NCBI GenBank assembly: GCA_039808765.1 | Contig: JBDHTQ010000006.1 | Span: forward strand, 1 to 64,000 | Length of the DNA: 64,000 bases | Direction: 5' to 3' | Source of the DNA: JBDHTQ01 sp039808765 | Lineage (GTDB): Bacteria; Pseudomonadota; Alphaproteobacteria; UBA2400 | Made by a program: the position numbers and the translations under genes | Shown here: positions 17,544-26,337 of the stretch, piece after piece | Numbering within the stretch: the stretch's first letter is position 1 | Layout: each line of letters begins with the position of its first letter | The notes under the pieces: generated by a model | Told to the model about the DNA's origin: nothing | What the model saw: only the letters and a program-made list of their open reading frames with translations | Database searches by the model: none

Positions 17544-18488
17544 CTACTCTTTAACGTCGTAAATCCGAAGCCTCACGTCATCTTTATCGCCACCACCAAC
17601 TTTTAAATCTATCTGCGTGGTCCGCGCGCCTTCAGCCTCAATCCATTTTTGCAACAATCGCGCGCGCATAAAAGCACGGAGCCGTGCTTCTCCGGTCCGA
17701 CCACCCTGCACGATTGCCTCGGCTGTCAACTCCAAACGGCGACCTGGCATCTGCAGTTGCGCTGCCACAGCCTTCACCATGTCGCGGGTAGCTGCATCTG
17801 GTTTTGTATCTTTAAGGCGAGTCTGCTGATCATCCAGCATGATAGATTGTTTTGCAAATGTAACCTCAAAACGGCGGTCAGCAAGCATGTTGTTGGCAGG
17901 CGGCGCAAGTACCGGCGCAGCCTTTATCGCGTTATCATCAACGGTTTTGGCAGATTTTGCAGAAGCCGACGAAACGGGGGTACTACTTGTAACACCTGCC
18001 CCCGCAGCCGGAGCAATTTGCGTGACCGCACGCACAGACGAGTCAACCTGTGACAACGGGTGTCGCTCTGGGGCCAAACGATAACCAGGCAAAGGATCAA
18101 GCGCTGCAACAGTTTGTACTTGCGCACGATGTGGAGCAGCATGGGGGGGTGGCGCATCATCGCCTCTAACCATTGTTTGGACTGATTTTTTTGGTGTATT
18201 GGTATACGCAGGAGCGCTAGGAGATGTGATACGTGGCTGCACGACAATCTGCATTTGCTGTGCATTTTGTCTTTGTTGAGGCGACACCCCTTGAGAAGAG
18301 GCCGCATCTTTTTGTACGTTCTCGTCGTTTTTGTCATGCCCCGTAATTGAGCGTGCAGTCGATTCGATTTTTTGCCCCGCTTTGTTTAAAGCAAAGCTCA
18401 AGTCATCAAAAAAATTGGCCGATGCAGGAGCTGCAGCCAACGAAAAAAGCAGCGTAAAAGCAAATCCTCTAGACACGGTGCGATGCAT
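17544..18488 (-). CDS. Secreted protein with divergent OmpA-like C-terminus
   Basis: The 314-residue protein has a clear signal peptide (cleaved near APASA), then a long Gln/Pro/Ser/Ala-rich linker. A folded C-terminal region of about 110 residues follows. There the order of elements (RRFEVTFAKQS, RLELTAEAIV, a helix with EARLRAFMRARLLQKWIEAEG, then TTQIDLKVGG) parallels OmpA-like domains, but the usual NxxLSxxRA signature and the peptidoglycan-contact Asp and Arg are not obvious. Probably periplasmic. The name is an inference from fold order only. Cotranscribed with suhB-like and ygfZ genes. Confidence 0.55.
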   Translation of the reverse strand: MHRTVSRGFAFTLLFSLAAAPASANFFDDLSFALNKAGQKIESTARSITGHDKNDENVQKDAASSQGVSPQQRQNAQQMQIVVQPRITSPSAPAYTNTPKKSVQTMVRGDDAPPPHAAPHRAQVQTVAALDPLPGYRLAPERHPLSQVDSSVRAVTQIAPAAGAGVTSSTPVSSASAKSAKTVDDNAIKAAPVLAPPANNMLADRRFEVTFAKQSIMLDDQQTRLKDTKPDAATRDMVKAVAAQLQMPGRRLELTAEAIVQGGRTGEARLRAFMRARLLQKWIEAEGARTTQIDLKVGGGDKDDVRLRIYDVKE

Positions 18489-18506
18489 GGCCTGAAATCC
18501 TTATGC

Positions 18507-19355
18507 TTAAGATGCCTGACTAACGGAAGAATTTTCTGTCTTTTTGGGAGGAAGAGCACGTTTCAGTGTGGTTTCGTTGAGGTGGGTGAGTGCAAAACGA
18601 TGCAATTTACCATTGCTGGCTAAAACACTGCCATCTTGAACTTCTAAACGCTTTCCATCCCAGCGGGTCATTTCTCCCCCTGCTTCTGTCACCAAAAGAG
18701 AGCCAGCGGCAAAATCCCACGTTTTGATTCGGTCAGCAAAGTAAATCTCATGACGACCCGCGGCAACATACGCAAGCCCCAACGCCGCGGAACCCTGTTG
18801 CCGAAGACCACCAATATTTTCACTCATACGTTGCCATTTTTGCACAAACTCTGCCTGGTCTTTTGGCTCGCGGCTAATATGATCAAGCCCGCACAATGCA
18901 TTGAGCGGCTCTTTGCGTGCAGAAACACGCAGGCGTTTGCTGTTCAAAAACGCACCGCCCCCTTTTTCCGCATAATACAATTCATCCTTGATCGGATCAT
19001 ACACCACGCCGGCAATAATCATGCCGCGATTCTCTAGCGCAACAGAAATCGCCCAGTGCGGAATACCATGCAAAAAGTTATTTGTGCCATCAAGAGGATC
19101 AACAATCCAGCGATACTCAGCCCGCGGATCGCCTTTGGCACCCTGCTCTTCCATAAGGAAGGCATATTCTGGGCGCGCTTTTGACAATTCTGCAAACAGT
19201 GTTTCTTCGGATTTCTTATCGGCAATCGAAACAAAATCAGCGGGACCTTTGCGCGAAACCTGAAGATTTTCCACTTCGCCATAGTCTCTTTTCAAGCGAT
19301 TGGCCGCTTTTTCCACAGCCTTAATCATAACAGTAAGTGTAGCAGAACGCGGCAT
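18507..19355 (-). CDS. Inositol-monophosphatase family protein (SuhB-like)
   Basis: The 282-residue enzyme shows the Mg-dependent IMPase motifs: the Glu of LMEEQGAKG, WIVDPLDGTNNFLHGIPHWAI, and WDFAAGSLLVTEAGGE. In bacteria these proteins are inositol or sugar-phosphate phosphatases, and SuhB also takes part in rRNA transcription complexes. The chosen ATG gives the usual start (MPRSATLTVMIKAVEKAA); a longer version would add nine atypical residues. First gene of the operon, with 18 bp to the next. Confidence 0.9.
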   Translation of the reverse strand: MPRSATLTVMIKAVEKAANRLKRDYGEVENLQVSRKGPADFVSIADKKSEETLFAELSKARPEYAFLMEEQGAKGDPRAEYRWIVDPLDGTNNFLHGIPHWAISVALENRGMIIAGVVYDPIKDELYYAEKGGGAFLNSKRLRVSARKEPLNALCGLDHISREPKDQAEFVQKWQRMSENIGGLRQQGSAALGLAYVAAGRHEIYFADRIKTWDFAAGSLLVTEAGGEMTRWDGKRLEVQDGSVLASNGKLHRFALTHLNETTLKRALPPKKTENSSVSQAS

Positions 19356-19497
19356 AGCTTTTCCCCAAATGATAGAACGCACAGATGAACAATGTTGAAG
19401 ATCCGGCGCGACACTATCAAATTAGCCCAGTGAACGCAACATGTGCGCCTCGTTTGTTTAAGAAAATAATTTAGCAAGAAAAATATATCGCATTATA

Positions 19498-20202
19498 TTA
19501 TGGTTTCTTGGATTTAATCGGTATTTTTACATTTTTTGTTTGTTTTTTCACGTGATCAGCCAAAGACACGCCAATCCCTTCGAGAAAAATTTTTACCGCA
19601 CACTGAATACGTTCTTCCACTTCTGCAGGCTTGGGCGATTCGATTAATCCAAGTGACATGCGCCAATGAAAATCACCCATCACGCTGCCAATAAAGATAC
19701 GTGCGAGCATCTCACGCATCGCATTACTGGCATCTGGCAAGATTTCTTTCAGAAAATTTGCCACACGACGCTTGACAGTTTTTGGTCCGGTTTCGAAACA
19801 GCGACGACAAACATCTGCCACGCAGTCTCCCTCCATCACCAAGAGCCGGTATAGAGCAACTGCTTTTGGACACAGGCAAGACGACATAAAAGTTCGCGCC
19901 AAATCACAAAGCCATTCCTGCGGCGGTGTTCCTGGTTCGATCGAAAAAGTATCAAGATTTTGCCATGTTCGATCTGCGGCAAATTCAACAATTGCGCGTA
20001 ACAACCCTTCTTTGTTGCCAAAATATTGATAAAGCGTACTTCGCGATCCCTTTGATCTCTCTAAAATATCACTCAAGCTTGTTTGCTCAAACCCTTTTTC
20101 AAGAAAAAGATCCAATGCAGCCTCTAACATTGCTTGCCGACGGACCAATCCTCGTTTTTGCGGCTTACAGACCCCGTTTTTTATCTGGCAATCCATTCCC
20201 AA
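19498..20202 (-). CDS. TetR/AcrR-family transcriptional regulator
   Basis: The 234-residue protein has a TetR HTH at residues about 20-66 (RRQAMLEAALDLFLEKGFEQTSLSDI, then a recognition helix ending YQYFGNKEGLL), shown here in parts. The C-terminal helical ligand domain has four cysteines, including two pairs in MSSCLCP and VCRRCFETG, which may allow redox or metal sensing. It is divergent from the acrAB efflux pair, the classic arrangement for its repressor. A basic C-terminal tail follows the regulatory domain. Confidence 0.88.
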   Translation of the reverse strand: MGMDCQIKNGVCKPQKRGLVRRQAMLEAALDLFLEKGFEQTSLSDILERSKGSRSTLYQYFGNKEGLLRAIVEFAADRTWQNLDTFSIEPGTPPQEWLCDLARTFMSSCLCPKAVALYRLLVMEGDCVADVCRRCFETGPKTVKRRVANFLKEILPDASNAMREMLARIFIGSVMGDFHWRMSLGLIESPKPAEVEERIQCAVKIFLEGIGVSLADHVKKQTKNVKIPIKSKKP

Positions 20203-20354
20203 TTTAATTCACTCCAAAATTTATCTTGCCACACAATATTATCCAGCTTAAAAGATAACCGTATCGAGTAGTACAGTTTTTCTTTATAGGCGACCCAGCG
20301 CGCTTTGTCCAGTTTCCAACAAAAAAAACGCCTAACCGCTCAATGGAGTATAGA
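20203..20354. promoter_or_regulatory. Divergent control region between tetR-type gene and acrA
   Basis: These 152 AT-rich bases must hold the promoters of both genes and the repressor's operator. A TTGCCA at 20224-20229 could be a -35 box for acrA, but I see no convincing -10 partner and no strong palindrome. Confidence 0.4.
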
Positions 20355-21548
20355 ATGCCTCAATTTTTCCACAAACCAATTCTTTCTTGTCTTCTTGCTC
20401 TTAGCATGATCGGTTTGGCCGCTTGTGATGGAGAAAAAAAAGGTACGACACAAGGTGCACAAGCCTTTCCACCCGGTGACGTGACGTTTGTCACAGTTGC
20501 TCCGGAAACTGTAACGCTAACAACCGAGCTCTCTGGCCGCACATCTGCATACCGCTTAGCTGAAGTACGCCCCCAAGTGAGCGGCATTATCCAAAAGCGC
20601 CTGTTTGAAGAGGGAAGCGACGTGGAGGCCGGACAACAGCTTTATCAAATTGATCCCGCAACGTATGATGCCGCCGTTAAAAGTGCTGAAGCTGATGTTG
20701 CAAAAGCGCAAGCCAATCTTCAGGGCATTCAAGCCCGCGCCAATCGGTACACCGACCTTGTTAAAAAGAGCACCGTGTCAAAACAAGAATATGACGATGT
20801 TCTTGCCAGTCTTGCGCAAGCCAAGGCGCAAGTCATGTCGGCACAAGCGGCTTTACAAACCGCAAAAATCAATATGGAGTACACCAAGGTCATTGCACCG
20901 ATTGCAGGCCGTATCGGCAAATCACAGGTCACTGAGGGGGCGCTTGTCACCGCTAATCAATCGACTTCACTCACCACCATCACACAGCTTGATCCGATGT
21001 ACGTTGACCTCAACCAATCAAGTGCAGATTTATTGAAAATGCGTCAAGCAGCATCGCTCGGGCAAATCCAACAGGATGACGACAAAAAAGCCAACGTTAC
21101 GCTTACCGTAGATGGGATTAAGGGTGATTATGATCAGCCGGGCGAAATGCAATTCTCTGACGTAACTGTTGATTCAAGCACAGGTGATGTTCAGTTGCGC
21201 GCTGTCTTCCCCAACCCCAAGCTCGAACTCTACCCTGGGTCATTTGTGCGTGCGCGCGTTGAAATTGGCACAAAAGACAACGCGTTACTTGTTCCCAACC
21301 AATCTGTTGTGCGCGAACCGGATGGATCGGCTTCTGTTTGGGTAATCAGTGAAAATAATACTGCAGCAAAAAAACCTGTAACAGTGAGTCAAACCGTTCA
21401 GGACCGTATGATCATAGAGACTGGTTTGCAGGCAGGTGACAAGGTGATCGTTGAAGGCCTTCAAAAAGTTGCACCCAACGCCCCGGTTAAACCCAGCCCT
21501 TATAACGCCAATGACGCAAAAAGCGCGACACCCGCTTCTGCACATTAA
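20355..21548 (+). CDS. acrA: RND efflux periplasmic adaptor lipoprotein (AcrA-type)
   Basis: The 397-residue adaptor links an RND pump to an outer-membrane channel. It has a lipoprotein signal (SMIGLAAC), a biotinyl-lipoyl-like half motif (LAEVRPQVSGIIQKRLFEEG), a long coiled-coil hairpin (residues about 100-170), the second lipoyl half (YTKVIAPIAGRIGKS) and the beta-barrel with LYPGSFVRARVEIG. An ATG four codons upstream exists, but GGAG lies properly before this one. Only 30 bp separate it from acrB. No tolC-like gene follows, so the channel must be encoded elsewhere. Confidence 0.92.
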   Translation: MPQFFHKPILSCLLALSMIGLAACDGEKKGTTQGAQAFPPGDVTFVTVAPETVTLTTELSGRTSAYRLAEVRPQVSGIIQKRLFEEGSDVEAGQQLYQIDPATYDAAVKSAEADVAKAQANLQGIQARANRYTDLVKKSTVSKQEYDDVLASLAQAKAQVMSAQAALQTAKINMEYTKVIAPIAGRIGKSQVTEGALVTANQSTSLTTITQLDPMYVDLNQSSADLLKMRQAASLGQIQQDDDKKANVTLTVDGIKGDYDQPGEMQFSDVTVDSSTGDVQLRAVFPNPKLELYPGSFVRARVEIGTKDNALLVPNQSVVREPDGSASVWVISENNTAAKKPVTVSQTVQDRMIIETGLQAGDKVIVEGLQKVAPNAPVKPSPYNANDAKSATPASAH

Positions 21549-21578
21549 TTTATACACTTCTCGTTGGGAGGCCTGATG

Positions 21579-24500
21579 ATGCCGCGTTTTTTTATTGATC
21601 GCCCTATTTTTGCCTGGGTTATTGCGCTGATTATGATCATGGGAGGAATCCTCGCTATTCGCGGATTGCCTATTGAGCAATATCCGCGCTTGGCCCCCCC
21701 TGCTATTCAGGTCTCAACCAATTACCCTGGCGCATCAGCGCAAACATTGGAAAATGCCGTCACCCAAATCATTGAACAAAAAATGAATGGTTTGGATCAT
21801 TTGCGCTACATGTCCTCGACATCAGATTCATCAGGAAACGCTTCTATTCTCCTGACATTTGACCCGGAAACTGATCCGGATACCGCTCAGGTTCAAGTAC
21901 AAAACAAACTTCAATTGGCCATGCCCCAGCTTCCACAAGAAGTTCAGCAACAGGGCGTGAGAGTTGCAAAATCGGCACGTAATTTTTTGATGGTTGCTGC
22001 CCTTGTTTCCACCGATGGTCGACTGAACGCTGGCGATTTGATGGACTATGTTGCATCCCATCTTCAAGATGATGTCAGTCGCGTCACTGGTGTGGGAGAA
22101 GTTATGGCGTTCGGCTCACAGCACGCTATGCGCGTCTGGCTTGATCCACACAAGTTAATTAGCTACAACCTCACCACTGATGATATTTCAAGCGCTATTC
22201 GCGCACAAAACGCAGAGGTATCCGCCGGACAAATCGGCGGCTTGCCTGCTGTCCCCGGACAGGTATTGAACGCCACAATCGTGGCACAAAGCCGTCTTCA
22301 AACACCCGAACAGTTCGGCAATATTTTAGTGCGCGTCAACAATGATGGATCACAAGTCAAACTCAAGGATGTGGCCCGCGTTGAAATCGGTTCAGAAAAC
22401 TACTCCACTGCCGCACGCTATAACGGCAAGCCCGCAGCTGGGATGGCTATCCGTCTTGCTGCTGGCGGAAACGCACTGACAACAGCCGATGCAGTAAAGG
22501 CGCGCATCGAAGAACTAAAACCATTTATGCCAGAAGGTGTTGAGGTTTTTTACCCTTATGACACAACACCCTTTGTCAAAATCTCTATCGGAGAAGTTGT
22601 TAAAACGCTGCTTGAGGCAATCGTATTGGTTTTTGTGGTAATGTATTTGTTCTTGCAGAATTTTCGCGCTACGTTGATTCCCACCATTGCGGTTCCGGTT
22701 GTTTTGATGGGAACGGTCGCGGTACTTTACTTCTGCGGATTTTCGATTAATACGCTCACCATGTTTGCCATGGTTCTTGCCATTGGTTTGCTGGTGGATG
22801 ACGCCATCGTGGTCGTGGAAAACGTTGAGCGCGTCATGAGCGAAGAAGGCTTGTCACCTAAAGAAGCCACGCGCAAATCAATGGACCAAATTACCGGTGC
22901 CTTGATTGCGATTGCGCTGGTACTGTCGGCCGTGTTTATTCCCATGGCGTTTTTTGGTGGGTCAACAGGGTCAATTTACCGCCAGTTCTCTCTCACCCTT
23001 GTTTCAGCGATGGCGCTTTCAGTGATGGTGGCACTAATCCTCACTCCCGCTTTGTGCGCCACAATGCTCAAGCCTATCGAAAAAGGGCATCATGAAAAAA
23101 CGACAGGCTTTTTCGGGTGGTTTAATCGCACTTTCAACCGCAGCCGTCGGGTTTATTTACGTGGTGCGAAAGCGTTTGCCACACGTTCGGGACGTTTCTT
23201 GGTTCTTTATGCTCTCCTTCTTGGAATTTTGGGATACTTGTTTATTCACTTACCCACCTCGTTTCTACCAGAAGAAGATCAGGGCTTTATCATTGTACAA
23301 GTCAACACGCCTGTCGGCGCCACCCAAGAACGTACGGTTAAGGCGCTTGAAAGTGTGGAAAGCTATTTCCTCAATCAAGAAAAAGATTCGGTGGATACTA
23401 TTTTCACAGTTGCTGGTTTCAGCTTTGCCGGACGCGGACAAAACTCAGGTTTTGGCTTTGTGCGCCTCAAAGACTGGAGCAAACGCGGTAACCCACTTCA
23501 ATCAGCCAAAGCAATTGCCGGTCGTGCCATGGGAGCCTTTATGAACCTTCCCGATGCACGCGCCTTTGCATTTGTGCCCCCCGCGGTTTTAGAGTTAGGG
23601 ACAGCAAGTGGATTTGATTTGCAATTAATTGACCAAGCCGGAGCCGGTCACGATGTACTTATGCAAGCGCGCAACCAGCTCCTGGGAATGGCCTCACAAA
23701 ATCCTGCCTTTGCCATGGTGCGTCCCAACGGATTGGAAGATACCCCTCAATTTAACGTGAATGTCGACCGCGAAAAAGCCAGCGCATTAGGTCTTTCACT
23801 CAGCAGCATCAACAGCACTTTATCGGCCGCGTGGGGATCAAGCTATGTGAACGATTTTATGGATCAAGGTCGTGTTAAGCGTGTCTATCTTCAAGCTGAT
23901 GCACCATTTCGCATGATGCCGGAAGACTTGGGACTATGGCGCGTACGTAATGCTCAGGGCGAAATGGTCCCATTTTCAACCTTTGCCAGTACCTCGTGGT
24001 CATATGGCTCACCGCAGTTGGAGCGTTACAACGGATTATCGTCGCGTGAAGTATTAGGCGAGCCCGCACCGGGCCGCAGCTCAGGCGAAATTATGCAAAT
24101 CCTGGAGGGTATGTCTAAACAACTTCCCAAGGGCATTGGAATTGCGTGGACAGGGCTCTCTTTTGAAGAGCGGTTGGCCGGATCTCAAGCCCCTCTGTTA
24201 TATGGTTTGTCTTTGCTTGTTGTTTTTTTATGTCTTGCCGCACTTTACGAAAGTTGGGCCATTCCTTTTTCGGTGCTGCTCGTGGTGCCGTTAGGTGTGT
24301 TGGGTGCCGTAGCAGCGGTATATTTCCGCGGTTTACCCAATGACATCTATTTCCAAGTGGGATTGCTGACAACCATTGGGCTTTCAGCGAAGAACGCCAT
24401 TCTAATTGTAGAGTTCGCCAAAGATCTCCATGAAAAAGGCCACTCATTAGTGGACGCAACATTAGAAGCAGCACAACAACGATTGCGTCCTATCTTGATG

Positions 24501-24683
24501 ACGTCGTTTGCTTTCATTTTAGGCGTTATGCCTTTGGCAGTTGCCCATGGAGCAGGCTCGGGGTCGCAAAATGCAATTGGTACAGGCGTAATGGGCGGCA
24601 TGCTGAGTGCGACACTGCTCGCGATCTTCTTTGTTCCGCTGTTTTTCGTTCTGGTGCTAACCCTCGTTCGCAAAAGGTCTTAA
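21579..24683 (+). CDS. acrB: RND multidrug efflux transporter (AcrB/HAE1 family)
   Basis: The 1034-residue inner-membrane pump has twelve transmembrane helices and two large periplasmic loops. The start MPRFFIDRPIFAWVIALIIM-like region is typical. The proton-relay pair is visible as GLLVDDAIVVVENVER (two Asp) in helix 4 and the Lys in GLSAKNAILIVEF in helix 10. GGAGG lies 7 bases before this ATG; one more ATG sits directly upstream. It exports hydrophobic drugs, detergents or dyes by proton antiport together with the adaptor upstream. Confidence 0.95.
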   Translation: MPRFFIDRPIFAWVIALIMIMGGILAIRGLPIEQYPRLAPPAIQVSTNYPGASAQTLENAVTQIIEQKMNGLDHLRYMSSTSDSSGNASILLTFDPETDPDTAQVQVQNKLQLAMPQLPQEVQQQGVRVAKSARNFLMVAALVSTDGRLNAGDLMDYVASHLQDDVSRVTGVGEVMAFGSQHAMRVWLDPHKLISYNLTTDDISSAIRAQNAEVSAGQIGGLPAVPGQVLNATIVAQSRLQTPEQFGNILVRVNNDGSQVKLKDVARVEIGSENYSTAARYNGKPAAGMAIRLAAGGNALTTADAVKARIEELKPFMPEGVEVFYPYDTTPFVKISIGEVVKTLLEAIVLVFVVMYLFLQNFRATLIPTIAVPVVLMGTVAVLYFCGFSINTLTMFAMVLAIGLLVDDAIVVVENVERVMSEEGLSPKEATRKSMDQITGALIAIALVLSAVFIPMAFFGGSTGSIYRQFSLTLVSAMALSVMVALILTPALCATMLKPIEKGHHEKTTGFFGWFNRTFNRSRRVYLRGAKAFATRSGRFLVLYALLLGILGYLFIHLPTSFLPEEDQGFIIVQVNTPVGATQERTVKALESVESYFLNQEKDSVDTIFTVAGFSFAGRGQNSGFGFVRLKDWSKRGNPLQSAKAIAGRAMGAFMNLPDARAFAFVPPAVLELGTASGFDLQLIDQAGAGHDVLMQARNQLLGMASQNPAFAMVRPNGLEDTPQFNVNVDREKASALGLSLSSINSTLSAAWGSSYVNDFMDQGRVKRVYLQADAPFRMMPEDLGLWRVRNAQGEMVPFSTFASTSWSYGSPQLERYNGLSSREVLGEPAPGRSSGEIMQILEGMSKQLPKGIGIAWTGLSFEERLAGSQAPLLYGLSLLVVFLCLAALYESWAIPFSVLLVVPLGVLGAVAAVYFRGLPNDIYFQVGLLTTIGLSAKNAILIVEFAKDLHEKGHSLVDATLEAAQQRLRPILMTSFAFILGVMPLAVAHGAGSGSQNAIGTGVMGGMLSATLLAIFFVPLFFVLVLTLVRKRS

Positions 24684-25062
24684 GTCAAGGCTTTAAAAGG
24701 AATTTAGCAACAATCTAGGCTCGGCCCCCATTAAAGTTTGATGATTCCTGACGAGAGCGAACAGTGATTTGGTAATGACTGGGTGTAGCTATGGCTGAGT
24801 TGTGGATGTTATTGAGGGCGCAGATAAAGCAACTAGCCTGCTTAAAACGAGGCTATATTTGCGCATTGTCGTATGAAGGCGGCATGAACTAAAAGTTACA
24901 TGCGGTCTGTGACGATCACGGCAAACCTGTCGCCACGGTTCTGACCCAAGGCAAACCAGTTGATTTTGGCCTCTATTGGTGAGATTCTGACGGCGCTGAG
25001 GAAGAGGAAAAACCTCTCACTCAACAAAATTCTTGACCAGTTTAGTGAGAAGAAATCAGACC
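24684..25062. other. Gene-poor stretch with decayed transposase DNA
   Basis: No intact gene is present between acrB and the interrupted peptidase-like gene. The middle holds a transposase fragment (separate entry). I see no clear terminator for acrB. Confidence 0.5.
24870..24985 (+). pseudogene. Remnant of an IS5-family transposase
   Basis: One frame reads GGMN, a stop, then KLHAVCDDHGKPVATVLTQG and KPVDF. This is the 'GGxNTKLHAVxDxxGxPxxFxLTxGQ' block that precedes the catalytic region of IS5-family DDE transposases, with a Thr codon replaced by TAA. Nothing else of the transposase is in frame, so this is an old decayed copy. Confidence 0.55.
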
Positions 25063-25318
25063 ATGAAATATCTGCACGCTTCTAATGACGGCGAATTTAT
25101 CGTGCAGCCTCGCTGGCCGTACGGACGAGTCGGATTGTCCGAAGCCGCTTATCGGCAGTTGCAGAAAGCTCAAAATGACCTTCTCCCGCATGACCTGCGA
25201 TTAGTTATCACACGTGGAATGAGTATGAAGGCAAAGCGCTTAAGATCCTACACGCACTAACGCGACTTCTTTCGGGGACCTTGTTTTGCCTGCTTTATCC
25301 GCATCGTCTTAAAGAAAG

Positions 25319-25326
25319 CTTTGAAA
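25319..25326. repeat. Left target-site duplication CTTTGAAA
   Basis: Eight bases directly before the left end of the IS1595 element, identical to the eight after the right end (27842-27849). Eight-base duplications are the rule for IS1595-family insertion. Confidence 0.88.
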
Positions 25327-25350
25327 GGGATTTATATATTTAACTAGCCA
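25327..25350 (+). repeat. Left terminal inverted repeat of the IS1595 element
   Basis: Twenty-four bases beginning GGGATTTATATA and ending CTAGCCA, matching the right end at 20 of 24 positions. The CTAGCC core recurs at 25362-25368 and inverted at 25379-25385, near the transposase promoter. Confidence 0.85.
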
Positions 25351-25358
25351 AAATACTC

Positions 25359-25387
25359 TTGACTAGCCATTAAAAGTTGGCTAGTAT
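25359..25387 (+). promoter_or_regulatory. Probable transposase promoter with overlapping inverted repeat
   Basis: TTGACT (25359-25364) and TAGTAT (25382-25387) are separated by 17 bases. ACTAGCC and GGCTAGT form an inverted repeat overlapping the two boxes, the same sequence as in the terminal repeats. This suggests that the transposase or the small HTH protein represses this promoter. Confidence 0.5.
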
Positions 25388-25413
25388 GATTCATATAAAC
25401 AAGGATATGAGTC

Positions 25414-26337
25414 ATGAATAAGATTGAAACCGTTAGCCTGTATGAATTTTTTCAAAAATTTCCAACCGAGGAATCGGCTCGTTTGTACTTTGAAAGCAAG
25501 CGTTTTAAGTATGGCGTGTATTGCGCTCATTGCGGTAGCGTTGAAGTTTCAGAGTGCAAAGACCACATTCCCATGGCTTACCGTTGTAAATCTTGCCGTA
25601 AGCATTTCAGTGTAAGAACTGGGACTGTCCTTGCAGAATCACGCTTGCCATTGCAAAAATGGTTGATGGCTATCTACATGATGACAACCGCCCGCAAAGG
25701 TATCCCTTCCACACAGATGGCCAAGGAATTAGGCATCACGCAAAAAAGCGCATGGTTCCTTGCGCAACGTATTCGTGAAACATGGATGAGTGGCAAAGGT
25801 AACGGCGATATGGGGCCAAGCGTTCAAGTGGATGAAACATTCATCGGCGGAAAAGAGAAGAATAAGCACGCTTCTAAAAAACTTCGCCAAGGCCGTGGCT
25901 CCGTTGGTAAGACAGCCGTTATCGGCGTGACCGATGGTAACGGCAGAGTGCAAGCCCAGCCGATTGCAAATGTTGATGGTCCTACCGTCAAAGGCTTTAT
26001 CGCCGCACACGTTGCAGAAGGATCAACGGTTGTTACGGATGATTTCCGCGCCTATCGCGGCATGACAGGCTATAATCACAAAACCGTAAAACATTCCGTT
26101 GGTGAATATGTCCGCGAGCAAGCGCATACAAACGGCATTGAAAGCTTCTGGGCTTTGCTGAAACGTGGGTACTACGGAATTTACCATCACATGAGCGAGA
26201 AGCACCTGCACCGCTATGTAAACGAATTTTCATTCCGCCATAACACGGCAAATGTCGGAACTATGGGTTTCATTTCCATGACAGTTGAAAAAATGCAAAA
26301 TCGCCGTCTGACATACAAGGAATTGACCCATGCCTAA
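25414..26337 (+). CDS. IS1595-family (ISXO2-like) transposase
   Basis: The 307-residue DDE transposase opens with the zinc-ribbon of this family (YCAHCGS ... RCKSCRKHFSVRTGT). It goes on through a helical part (PSTQMAKELGITQKSAWFLAQRIRE) and the catalytic core: VDETFIGGKEKN (first Asp), VVTDDFRAYRG (second Asp) and the NGIESFWALLKRGYYGIYHH block with the final acidic residue. AGGA lies 8 bases before the ATG. All motifs are intact, so it is probably active. Its last codons overlap the start of the next gene. Confidence 0.95.
   Translation: MNKIETVSLYEFFQKFPTEESARLYFESKRFKYGVYCAHCGSVEVSECKDHIPMAYRCKSCRKHFSVRTGTVLAESRLPLQKWLMAIYMMTTARKGIPSTQMAKELGITQKSAWFLAQRIRETWMSGKGNGDMGPSVQVDETFIGGKEKNKHASKKLRQGRGSVGKTAVIGVTDGNGRVQAQPIANVDGPTVKGFIAAHVAEGSTVVTDDFRAYRGMTGYNHKTVKHSVGEYVREQAHTNGIESFWALLKRGYYGIYHHMSEKHLHRYVNEFSFRHNTANVGTMGFISMTVEKMQNRRLTYKELTHA

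Noticed and set aside
23092..23544. 150-codon open frame inside acrB
   Set aside because: A shadow in another frame of the intact, highly conserved acrB gene.
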